Of a stretch of DNA of 22,925 nucleotides, positions 15,999 through 22,815 are shown piece after piece. A model generated the notes under the pieces. It was not told where the DNA came from, made no database searches, and was given only the letters and a program-made list of their open reading frames with translations. Position 1 is the first letter of the stretch, and each line of letters opens with the position of its first letter. Made by a program: the position numbers and the translations under genes. The stretch is from an uncultured Gemmatimonadota bacterium (GTDB lineage Bacteria > Gemmatimonadota > Gemmatimonadetes > Gemmatimonadales > Gemmatimonadaceae). The stretch is from contig CAMLHT010000022.1 in the NCBI GenBank assembly GCA_946479895.1, positions 1 through 22,925 of the forward strand, written 5' to 3'.

Positions 15999-16070
15999 AG
16001 ACATGATAGAAGGACCCGAACTGAGTATCCTTGGTTCCCCGCCCGGCTCCGCCGCCCATCCGGAGGTCGA

Positions 16071-16517
16071 ATGACAGCCCCGTCGCAGGTTCGCGAGTAC
16101 GACATTGCCGCCCGATCGACCGCCACCTTCGGGCGGGTCCTCTGCAACGCCCGGAATCACCACTTCATAGTGGATGGACCGGTCCAGAACGGCTGTCCGG
16201 GAGAGGAGCTGACGCCGCCCGAGCTGTTCCTCTCGGCGATCGCCTCCTGTGGTGTCGAGCTCGTTCAGGTGATCGCCAGGGACGAGAACAAGCAGGTGGA
16301 TACCGTTGAAGTGAAGGTCCACGGCGTCGTCGACCGAGGGAATCAGCCCCGCCCGGACGTCACGATCTTCACTCGCGTGGAATTAGACTTCGTGCTCTCC
16401 GGCACCGACGGCAGGACGGCCGCCGCGCTCGTCGAAGGCTTCAAGCGCAGGTGACCCCTCTACGGCACGGTCGCAGTTGCGGCCGCTGAAACCGTCGTCC
16501 GCGTGACGACCCGCTGA
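16071..16517 (+). CDS. OsmC/YhfA-family selenoprotein (UGA 16452-16454 read as selenocysteine)
   Basis: Predicted 148-residue OsmC-like redox protein. GGAGG (16062-16066) precedes ATG 16071. The family core is clear: FIVDGP, then TPPELFLSAIASCGVELV with the first conserved Cys60, then VTIFTRVELDFVLSG. Conventional reading stops at codon 128, UGA 16452-16454, directly after GFKRR. Family members have their second conserved cysteine here, followed by P-x-Y-G-T. The same frame continues PLYGTVAVAAAETVVRVTTR to UGA 16515-16517, restoring normal family length and its last strand. A SECIS-like hairpin follows the first UGA. I therefore annotate selenocysteine at residue 128. In the related Ohr enzymes the N-terminal cysteine is peroxidatic and the C-terminal one resolving, so Sec would sit at the resolving site. 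The alternative is a nonsense mutation truncating the protein at 127 residues (16071-16454). Confidence 0.85.
16466..16488 (+). promoter_or_regulatory. Bacterial SECIS element (selenocysteine insertion hairpin)
   Basis: CGGTCGC (16468-16474) pairs with GCGGCCG (16479-16485), seven pairs including one U-G, around the apical loop AGUU (16475-16478). Two further pairs (16466-16467 with 16487-16488) form if C16486 bulges out. Twenty bases separate the UGA from the loop, inside the 16-37 base window usually accepted for bacterial SECIS. A G followed by U in a short apical loop is the feature SelB is known to recognise. The hairpin lies within the coding sequence, as expected in bacteria. Confidence 0.82.
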
Positions 16518-16561
16518 TCCTGGCGCTGCACCCACTTCCCTCCCCATACCGGCATCACCCA

Positions 16562-17206
16562 ATGCGATTCGGAATCCTCGGCACTGGAATGGTCGGTCAG
16601 GCCATCGGGACCCGACTAACCCAGCTCGGTCACGACGTCCGCATGGGGTCGCGCGACGCAGGCAACGAGAAGTCCGCGAAATGGGTGATGCAGGCAGGCC
16701 CTAAGGCCTCGAACGGAACGTTCGCCGACGCCGCCGCGTTCGGTGAAATCCTCTTCAACTGCACCTCGGGCGACGGGTCGATTCCGGCCCTGAAGGCCGC
16801 CGGCGCGAAGAACCTGGACGGCAAGATCCTCATCGACGTCGCGAATCCGCTGAACATGAGCAAGGTCCCCCTGCCCGAGCTCTCGTTCTGCAACGATGAC
16901 TCGCTGGGCGAGCGCATCCAGCGCGAGTTCCCGAAGGTCAAGGTTGTGAAGTCGCTGAACACCATGAACTGCCAGGTGATGGTAGATCCGAAGAAGATCC
17001 CGGGCGTCCATGACGTGTTCGTGAGCGGCAACGATCCCGAGGCGAAGGCCACGGTGAAGGAAGTGCTCCGCGAGTTCGGCTGGGACAACCCCATCGACCT
17101 CGGTGACATCACGTCGGCGCGCGGTGTCGAGATGCTGCTGCCCATCTGGCTGCGGCTCATGGTCGCGTTCAAGTCGCCGAACTTCAACTTTCACATCGCC
17201 AAGTAG
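16562..17206 (+). CDS. NAD(P)-binding Rossmann protein, F420-dependent NADP reductase-like
   Basis: Predicted cytoplasmic oxidoreductase of 214 residues, related to the F420-dependent NADP reductase family (COG2085-like). The N-terminus MRFGILGTGMVGQAIG holds the dinucleotide motif G7-x-G9-x-x-G12. It is followed by VRMGSRD, where the Ser-Arg pair after the second strand is typical for NADP preference. Later strands match the family: EILFNCTSGDG, KILIDVANPLN and KVVKSLNTMNC, where the Asn-Thr segment lines the active site in relatives. FVSGNDPEAKATV and GWDNPIDLGDITSARGVEMLLPIWLRL complete the fold. Many bacterial members do not use F420, so the substrate is unknown. It starts 44 bases after the selenoprotein stop with no strong ribosome-binding site, and ends 3 bases before aroH. 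Confidence 0.82.
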   Translation: MRFGILGTGMVGQAIGTRLTQLGHDVRMGSRDAGNEKSAKWVMQAGPKASNGTFADAAAFGEILFNCTSGDGSIPALKAAGAKNLDGKILIDVANPLNMSKVPLPELSFCNDDSLGERIQREFPKVKVVKSLNTMNCQVMVDPKKIPGVHDVFVSGNDPEAKATVKEVLREFGWDNPIDLGDITSARGVEMLLPIWLRLMVAFKSPNFNFHIAK

Positions 17207-17209
17207 GGC

Positions 17210-17611
17210 ATGAGCGACGCAGCCTCGCCAGCGGGCGTTCGCCTCGCCGCCATCCGTGGCGCGATCGACGTCGCGGCGGATTCACCGGAGCTGATTCAGC
17301 GCGCCGTCGCGGAGCTCGTGCGCCGGATCAGCGAACGGAATCAGCTCCGCGCCGATGACGTCGTGAGCGCGCAGTTCACGATGACGCCCGACCTGCGCAG
17401 CGTGTTCCCCGCCGCGGCCGCGCGCGAGGCCGGATGGAATTCGGTGCCGATGCTGTGCGCGACCGCGATCGACGTTCCCGGGTCCCTCCCGCGCTGCGTG
17501 CGCGTGCTGGTCCATGCCTACCTCGAGGCCGGCCGCAAAGCCGACCACGTCTATCTCGGCAAGGCGGTTTCGCTCCGGCCGGACCTTCACCCCCGGGGGA
17601 ACGCGGGTTGA
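17210..17611 (+). CDS. aroH: AroH-type chorismate mutase with active-site Glu replaced by Ala
   Basis: A 133-residue protein of the monofunctional AroH family, which converts chorismate to prephenate for Phe and Tyr synthesis and works as a trimer. It aligns well with Bacillus subtilis AroH, recalled from memory: RGAIDVAADSPELI (Arg7 equivalent), SAQFTMTPDLRSVFPA, AAREAGWNSVPMLC (Arg63 and Cys75 equivalents), PGSLPRCVRVLVH (Arg90 equivalent), HVYLGKAVSLRPDL (Tyr108 and Arg116 equivalents). The exception is the Glu78 position, where CATAIDV replaces a C-x-x-E pattern: codon GCG at 17465-17467 gives Ala86. Glu78 contacts the substrate in the known enzyme, so activity may be reduced or supported differently. 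Its stop overlaps the TTG start of serB (TTGA). Confidence 0.88.
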   Translation: MSDAASPAGVRLAAIRGAIDVAADSPELIQRAVAELVRRISERNQLRADDVVSAQFTMTPDLRSVFPAAAAREAGWNSVPMLCATAIDVPGSLPRCVRVLVHAYLEAGRKADHVYLGKAVSLRPDLHPRGNAG

Positions 17612-18255
17612 CCGCCGCATTCGCCTCGGTGGTGCTCGACGTCGATTCCACGGTCAGCGGCGTCGAAGGGATCGAGTGGCTGGCGTCACGTCGCGATCCG
17701 TCGGTCGCGGCCGAGGTGGCGCGCGTGACGACGGAGGCGACCGAGGGCGCGATTCCGCTCGAGTCGGTCTACCGGCGCCGTCTCGAGATCGTGCTTCCGA
17801 CGGAGCAGGAGATCGCCGAGCTCGCGCATTTCTACGAGCGCCGTCTCGCGACGCGGGCCGCCGAGGTGATCACGGAGCTCCGCGAGAATGGCGTCCGGCT
17901 GGTGCTCGTGAGTGGCGGGATCCGCCAGGCCGTGCAGCCGCTCGGCCTCCGGCTCGGATTCACGCCGGCCGAAGTGTTCGCCGTGCGAGTCACGTTCGGC
18001 GACGACGGGGCGTACACCGGATTCGACGAGGTATCACCGCTGACGACCACCAATGGAAAGGCGACCGTCGTCCAGCGCCTCTACCTGCCGCGGCCGCTCC
18101 TCGTGGTCGGCGACGGCGTCACCGATCTCGCCGCTCGCCCTGCAGCCGATTCGTTCGCCGCCTTCACGGGCTTCGCCTATCGCCCGGCGGTAGTCCGCGG
18201 CGCGGACCACGAGCTGTCGAGCTTCGACCAGCTGCTGCGGCTGGTGCTGCCATGA
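17608..18255 (+). CDS. serB: Phosphoserine phosphatase (HAD superfamily)
   Basis: Predicted 215-residue phosphatase catalysing the last step of serine synthesis, phosphoserine to serine. The TTG start at 17608 overlaps the aroH stop and places motif I close to the N-terminus, as expected. HAD motifs are complete: motif I D11-V-D13-S-T15, motif II LVSGGI (Ser102), motif III Lys151 in NGKATVV and motif IV VGDGVTDLAA (Asp169 and Asp173). The helical cap includes VEGIEWLA and SVYRRRLEIV, resembling the substrate-binding region of SerB, including the conserved Glu20. GDGVTD, with Thr where many bacterial enzymes have Asn, is also the form in animal phosphoserine phosphatase. A class V aminotransferase overlaps its 3' end, which supports the serine pathway. 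An alternative substrate within the HAD family cannot be excluded. Confidence 0.88.
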   Translation: MTAAFASVVLDVDSTVSGVEGIEWLASRRDPSVAAEVARVTTEATEGAIPLESVYRRRLEIVLPTEQEIAELAHFYERRLATRAAEVITELRENGVRLVLVSGGIRQAVQPLGLRLGFTPAEVFAVRVTFGDDGAYTGFDEVSPLTTTNGKATVVQRLYLPRPLLVVGDGVTDLAARPAADSFAAFTGFAYRPAVVRGADHELSSFDQLLRLVLP

Positions 18256-19364
18256 GCCAGGCCCGGATGGGCACCTTCTTCCTTCCCGGTCCGACCGAAG
18301 TCCGCGCCGAGGTCCTCGCGGCGATGAATCGGCCGACGATCTTCCATCGGGGAAAGGAATTCGAGGACATGTTCGCCACCATCCAGGCGGGCCTCGGCGA
18401 ACTGTTCCTCACCGCGCGGCCGGTCTACGTGATGCCGGCGTCCGGGACGGGGGCGATGGAAGCCGCGGTTCGCAACGTGGCGCAGGGAAAGATCCTGTCA
18501 CTGGTCAACGGCTCCTTCTCCGAGCGGTTCGCCGACATCGCCGAGTCATGTGGGCATACCGTGACCCGCCTGACCGCCGCGCCCGGGGAGACGTTCGACC
18601 TGAACGCGGTGGAATCGGCGTTGCGCGGCGCGGGGTATGTCGCCGTAACCGTCGCGCATTCGGAAACCAGCACCGGGGTCGTGAGTCCGGTGCGCGAGAT
18701 TGCCGCGCTCGCGCGTGCCCATGGCGCGCTGTCGCTGGTGGACAGCGTCAGCGGTGTCGGCGGGGCCGAGCTGTGCACCGATGCGTGGGGCCTCGACTTC
18801 GTGTTCACGGCATCGCAGAAAGCCCTGGCGATCCCCGCGGGGCTGGCGTTCGCCGTCGCCTCGCCGGAGTACCTGGAGCGGGCAAAGCGATCCACGAGTC
18901 ATGGCCGGTACTTCGACGTCGCCGAGTTCGAGAAATTCTCGGCGCTGCACCAGACTCCGACCACGCCGGCGCTTTACCTCCTGTACGCGCTCGACGTGCA
19001 GCTGCGCAACATCCATCTCGAGGGGATCGAGCGGCGGTGGGACAGGCACAGCGCCATGCGCGCGACCACGGAAGCGTGGGTCGCGCAGGCTGCCGAGCGG
19101 CACCGGATCGCCCTCGGCGTGCTGGCGCGCGAAGGCATCCGGTCGCCGACCGTCACGGCCGTCGTGCTGCCGGAGCGAGTGAGTCCGGCGCAGATCGTCG
19201 AGGAGGTGGCGCGGCGCGGGTATGTGATCGGCGGCGGGCTGGCTCCAGTGTCGAAGACGACCATTCGCATCGGCCACATGGGCGATCACGACGTCGAAGG
19301 GCTGACCTACTGCCTTTCGGCCGTGGAGGATGCACTGGCTGGGGCGACTCGCTTTCTCCGGTAA
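18252..19364 (+). CDS. Class V PLP aminotransferase, probable phosphoserine/serine-type aminotransferase
   Basis: Predicted 370-residue PLP enzyme of the class V (AGXT/SPT-like) group. ATG 18252 overlaps the serB stop. Motifs: FLPGPTEVRAEVLAAM and FHRGKEFEDMF at the N-terminus, ASGTGAMEAAV (63-73) for phosphate binding, VAHSETSTGVVSPV (134-147), the cofactor Asp164 in SLVDSVSGVGG and the Schiff-base lysine Lys190 in FTASQKALAIPAGLAF. The C-terminal domain ends with the family pattern GYVIGGGLAPVSKTTIRIGHMGD. Coupling to phosphoserine phosphatase suggests it makes phosphoserine from 3-phosphohydroxypyruvate, replacing classical SerC. Serine-glyoxylate or alanine-glyoxylate transamination are the alternatives. 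No 3-phosphoglycerate dehydrogenase gene is in view. The gene is followed by a REP-like element and a strong terminator. Confidence 0.87.
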   Translation: MSQARMGTFFLPGPTEVRAEVLAAMNRPTIFHRGKEFEDMFATIQAGLGELFLTARPVYVMPASGTGAMEAAVRNVAQGKILSLVNGSFSERFADIAESCGHTVTRLTAAPGETFDLNAVESALRGAGYVAVTVAHSETSTGVVSPVREIAALARAHGALSLVDSVSGVGGAELCTDAWGLDFVFTASQKALAIPAGLAFAVASPEYLERAKRSTSHGRYFDVAEFEKFSALHQTPTTPALYLLYALDVQLRNIHLEGIERRWDRHSAMRATTEAWVAQAAERHRIALGVLAREGIRSPTVTAVVLPERVSPAQIVEEVARRGYVIGGGLAPVSKTTIRIGHMGDHDVEGLTYCLSAVEDALAGATRFLR

Positions 19365-19372
19365 GGCGAAAA

Positions 19373-19402
19373 GCAGATCCCTCGCTGCGCTCGGGATGAC
19401 AG
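19373..19402. repeat. REP-like palindromic element
   Basis: ATCCC (19377-19381) and GGGAT (19393-19397) flank an 11-base loop TCGCTGCGCTC, followed by GACAG. The form GATCCCTCGC...CTCGGGATGACA resembles a short intergenic palindrome that I recall from several soil-bacterial genomes. Only one copy is seen in this window, so its repetitive nature is inferred from memory. It sits 8 bases after the aminotransferase stop. Confidence 0.45.
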
Positions 19403-19410
19403 GCAGGAAA

Positions 19411-19443
19411 AACGGGCTGGCCGCGAATCGCGACCAGCCCGTT
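19411..19443. terminator. Strong bidirectional hairpin terminator
   Basis: AACGGGCTGG (19411-19420) pairs perfectly with CCAGCCCGTT (19434-19443). The stem continues inward with CGCG (19422-19425) and CGCG (19429-19432) after a single C-A mismatch, leaving an AAT loop. A run of A lies on the left (GGAAAAAC) and TTCTT follows on the right, so it can work for the plus-strand aminotransferase and the convergent minus-strand gene. Confidence 0.85.
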
Positions 19444-19463
19444 CTTCACTGAGAGCAACCGAC

Positions 19464-22400
19464 TCAGCGGCTCTTCGCCTTCGCCTTGCCTTCTTCAGCG
19501 GGGCTGAAGGGGGAAGCCGGGCCGACGTTCGTCGTGGCCTCCACCCGGAAGGTCTGCTTGAAGGTCTGGCCGCCGACCGTCAGCGTGACGAGGTAGTCAC
19601 CAGTCGACGCCGTGGCGCCGACCGGGCCGCCGAATCCACCGCCGCCGCCACGGCCTCCGGCGAAGCCGGAAGGCTGCGACATGCCGATGATGCCCCAGAT
19701 GCGCCGCACCGGTGCGACGTCGGCCGACGCCGCCGCGCCGCGGCCACCGCCGCCCGCGCCACGACCTGCCGCCGGCACCGGGACTTCAACCGGCCGGGCG
19801 CAGAACTGATCCCACTGGGTCATCGGATGATGGCACGTCGCCGTCGCGCCGGCCGGGGCGCCCCCACGGCCGCCGCCGCCAGCGCCACCGCGCCCACCAC
19901 CAGCAACGGCCGGCTGACCGCTCCTCGCGGCATCGATCTGCCGCTGCACCGTCGCGATCGCGGCCGTGTCGTAGCCCGCGCGACGCAACGAATCGAGCAC
20001 CATCGGCGCGCGGACGTTCAACAGGATGCTGTCGCGACGCTCCGACGCCGACTTCGGCCGCGGCTCATCGGACGGACGGCGCGTCACCGAGTACGGCCAG
20101 ACGACCGAGTGCAGGCCGGGGCCCGACGGTCCGGCGGTCTGGAAGATCGTCTCTCCCGACGCATCGGACACCGCGATCTGCGCGGGGCCGCTGACCCCGG
20201 CGCCGACGCGATACTGGATCGTCGCGCCGTAGGGCGGCGCGGGAATCACCAGCGGGTGCTGGCCATGGCCGTTGCCCGGGATGCCGAGCGTCGGTCCCTC
20301 GCCCCACTGGTAGGCCGTGGTCGGCTTGAAGAGGTACGAGCTGGCGAGCGTCTTCGTGTTCATCTGCTCGAGCGCGCCGATCGGCACGATCCAGAAGCTG
20401 CGGCCGTGCGTGGCGGCGATGAGCTCGCGATCACGCGGATGAATCTTGAGGTCGAAGACCGGCACCGAAGGCAGGCCGGCGGCGAACTTGAACCAGCTGT
20501 TGCCGCGATCGAGCGACGCGTAGACGCTCAGGGAGCTGCCGACGAAGAGCAGGTCGCGGTTGTACGGATCCTCGCGCACGACGTGCAGGTAGTCCGCGGG
20601 GCTCGTGTTCGGGAGATTGTTCGCGATCGAGCGGAAGGTCCGACCTCCGTCGTTGGTCACGAACAGGTACGGCTTGAAGTCGTTCCACCGGTGATTCTCG
20701 AGCGCGACATAGAACGTCAGCGTATCGAAGTGCGACGGCTCGATGCGGGTGACGTAGAGGTCGCGGCTCGGGAGGCCCGGCAGGCGGCTGGAGACCTCTT
20801 CCCAGGTCGCGCCGTCGTTGCGGGTGATCCAGAGGTTCCCGTCGTCGGTGCCAGCGTAGAGGAGGCCCGGCTTCACGTACGATTCAGCAAGCGCGACGAC
20901 CGTTCCGTACGTCTCGGCGCCGGTCGCGTCGTTGGTGATGCCGCCGGTGAGGCGATCGGCGGTATCCTGGCGCGCCGTGAACTCGGCGCGGAACTGCGGC
21001 ATCGTCGCCTTCGAGAGATCCGGCGAGATGGGGAAGAGCTCTTCGCCGCGCTTGAGCGACTTCAGCACGCGGTTGCCCGCCATGTAGAAGACCTGCGGGT
21101 TGTGCGGCGAGAGGAAGTACGGCGTGTTCCAGTTGTAGCGCATGGACAGGTCGATCGAGTCCTGACGCTGGCGCGCGCGGAGCTGCGCGATCTGCGCGTT
21201 GACCGCGGACGGCGCCGGGCGCAGCGGGTCGCCGCGCAGCGTGGCGATCGAGTCCTCCCACGTGCGGTAGGCCTCCTGCCACGTGGGCTTGGCGATGCGA
21301 AGCCGCTCACCCGTCTTGAGGTTGCGGCCGGAGACGTTGCCGCCCTGCGACTCACCCCAGACCCAGTTCGGATCCGTCGGATCCTGCGCCGTGTAGAAGC
21401 CGTCGCCGCCGGAGATGGTGAACCAGTAGGAGTTGTTCATGTCGCCCTGGCGCTTGCTCGGGCCGCACCATGAGCCATTGTCCTGCGCGCCGCCGCAGAT
21501 GTTGTACGGGACGGCGAAGTCGTAGGACACTTCGTAGAACTGCCCGATCGGGATGTTCATCGGGTAGTACCAGTTGCCGCCCTTGTCGAACGTGATCGCG
21601 ATGCCGCCGTCGTTGGCCATCAGCCAGCGCTCGCCATCGTTCGGGTCCACCCACATCGCATGCGTGTCGATGTGCAGCAGGTTCGTGGGCTGCATCAGCT
21701 CCGTCTTGCCGCCGTCGTTGGAGATGTGGACGGGCGACGAGGAGTAATAGACGCGGTCCGGATTCTTCGGGTCGACGGAGACTTGTGAGTAGTAGAAGGG
21801 GCGCACGTTGTAGTCATTCATGCGCGCCCACGTCTTCCCGGCATCGGTCGAGCGATAGAGCCCGCTCGCCCGGTTCTGGCCGGGCACGTACGGCACATTG
21901 GCTTCCAGCGACGCGGCTTCGGTGAGCGCGTAGACGACGTCCGGATTACTCGGGGCGAGGGCGAGGCCGATACGTCCCTTCAGCCCTTCGGGATAGCCGT
22001 TGCCCTTGATCTCCGCCCAGGTGCGGCCGCCGTCGGTCGACTTCCACAGCGCCGATCCCGGACCGCCGCTCTTGAGCGAGTATGGATTGCGATACCGCTC
22101 CCAGGACGTCGCGTAGACCACGTCGGGGTTGCGGGGGTCGAGCTCGACGTCGACGAAGCCGGTGCAGCCGTTGGCGCCGGCCTTCACCATGTTCCACGTC
22201 GCGCCGCCATCGGTCGTCTTGTACAGGCCACGCTCGCCGACGCCGCACTTCCAGGCGGCGCCGAGCGCCGCGACCCACACGACGTTCGGATTGCGCGGAT
22301 CGACCTCGATGCGGCCGATGTGCTGGGTCTTCTCGAGACCCATGAACTTCCAGGTGTTGCCCCCGTCCATCGACTTGTAGATGCCGGCGCCCGGCTCGAT

Positions 22401-22760
22401 CGTGTTGCGGGAGTTGGGCTCGCCAGTGCCGGCCCAGATCTGGTTCGTGTCCGTCGGCGCGATCGCGAGCATGCCCATCGAGATGATGCGCTTGTCGTCG
22501 AAGATCGGGCGCCAGGTGACGCCGTTGTTCGTGGACTTCCAGATGCCGCCGCCGGCGGCGGAGACGTACATCGTCTTGGAGGGGCTCGGAATGCCGACGG
22601 CGTCGGACAGCCGGCCCATGAAGTTCGCCGGGCCGGGCGAGCGCCACTTGAACCCGGCGACGGTTGCGGAATCGAGCATTTGTGCCGGAGCGATGCGCGC
22701 GGCCAACAGCAGCGCGGTGCCGGCGGTGAACGAGATCAAACGGTGCCGTTGCATAGACAT
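19464..22760 (-). CDS. Large secreted Asp-box (BNR/VPS10-sortilin-like) propeller protein
   Basis: Predicted 1098-residue exported protein, often annotated as glycosyl hydrolase or sortilin-like. The N-terminus is a Sec signal peptide ending at about RIAPAQ (27). The start at 22760 is the longest; a second ATG at 22754 has a better-placed GGGA and gives the same signal. Residues of about 35-820 carry many Asp boxes (WKSTNNGVTW, YKSMDGGNTW, YKTTDGGATW, WKSTDGGRTW, YRSTDAGKTW, ITRNDGATW). Strands containing DPRNPNVVW or DPKNPDRVYY fit a two-propeller VPS10-like fold. The C-terminal part (about 830-1098) has a domain with PPYGATIQYRV, then Gly/Arg-rich low-complexity stretches (about 950-975 and 1005-1050), and ends basic (EEGKAKAKSR). 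No dockerin is present. Catalytic activity cannot be read from the motifs; a binding or peptidase-associated role is equally possible. Confidence 0.88.
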   Translation of the reverse strand: MSMQRHRLISFTAGTALLLAARIAPAQMLDSATVAGFKWRSPGPANFMGRLSDAVGIPSPSKTMYVSAAGGGIWKSTNNGVTWRPIFDDKRIISMGMLAIAPTDTNQIWAGTGEPNSRNTIEPGAGIYKSMDGGNTWKFMGLEKTQHIGRIEVDPRNPNVVWVAALGAAWKCGVGERGLYKTTDGGATWNMVKAGANGCTGFVDVELDPRNPDVVYATSWERYRNPYSLKSGGPGSALWKSTDGGRTWAEIKGNGYPEGLKGRIGLALAPSNPDVVYALTEAASLEANVPYVPGQNRASGLYRSTDAGKTWARMNDYNVRPFYYSQVSVDPKNPDRVYYSSSPVHISNDGGKTELMQPTNLLHIDTHAMWVDPNDGERWLMANDGGIAITFDKGGNWYYPMNIPIGQFYEVSYDFAVPYNICGGAQDNGSWCGPSKRQGDMNNSYWFTISGGDGFYTAQDPTDPNWVWGESQGGNVSGRNLKTGERLRIAKPTWQEAYRTWEDSIATLRGDPLRPAPSAVNAQIAQLRARQRQDSIDLSMRYNWNTPYFLSPHNPQVFYMAGNRVLKSLKRGEELFPISPDLSKATMPQFRAEFTARQDTADRLTGGITNDATGAETYGTVVALAESYVKPGLLYAGTDDGNLWITRNDGATWEEVSSRLPGLPSRDLYVTRIEPSHFDTLTFYVALENHRWNDFKPYLFVTNDGGRTFRSIANNLPNTSPADYLHVVREDPYNRDLLFVGSSLSVYASLDRGNSWFKFAAGLPSVPVFDLKIHPRDRELIAATHGRSFWIVPIGALEQMNTKTLASSYLFKPTTAYQWGEGPTLGIPGNGHGQHPLVIPAPPYGATIQYRVGAGVSGPAQIAVSDASGETIFQTAGPSGPGLHSVVWPYSVTRRPSDEPRPKSASERRDSILLNVRAPMVLDSLRRAGYDTAAIATVQRQIDAARSGQPAVAGGGRGGAGGGGRGGAPAGATATCHHPMTQWDQFCARPVEVPVPAAGRGAGGGGRGAAASADVAPVRRIWGIIGMSQPSGFAGGRGGGGGFGGPVGATASTGDYLVTLTVGGQTFKQTFRVEATTNVGPASPFSPAEEGKAKAKSR

Positions 22761-22802
22761 CCCAGCGAGGGGTAGGGGATAGGGTTGCAGCCACTAACGG
22801 TA

Positions 22803-22815
22803 TGCCCGACGGGCA
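22803..22815. promoter_or_regulatory. Perfect 13-bp palindrome upstream of the propeller gene
   Basis: TGCCCG (22803-22808) and CGGGCA (22810-22815) flank a single A, 43 bases upstream of the minus-strand start at 22760. Its position suits an operator or a short leader hairpin. No convincing -35/-10 pair is seen in 22761-22925, which otherwise holds no gene that I can support. Confidence 0.3.

Noticed and set aside
15939..16322. Longer peroxiredoxin start upstream of 15938
   Set aside because: It would place translated sequence before the signal peptide and overlap the divergent OsmC gene.
16455..16517. Frameshift or unrelated short gene after the OsmC stop
   Set aside because: No shift is needed: the family-like C-terminus is in the same frame as the upstream part, which favours recoding of UGA.
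17514..18251. Upstream extension of the class V aminotransferase
   Set aside because: It is the alternate frame of aroH and serB, rich in Arg. The family begins at ATG 18252.
19827..21473. 548-residue plus-strand open frame opposite the propeller gene
   Set aside because: Its composition is dominated by Arg, Ala and Val with no recognisable motif. It is a shadow of the minus-strand Asp-box gene.
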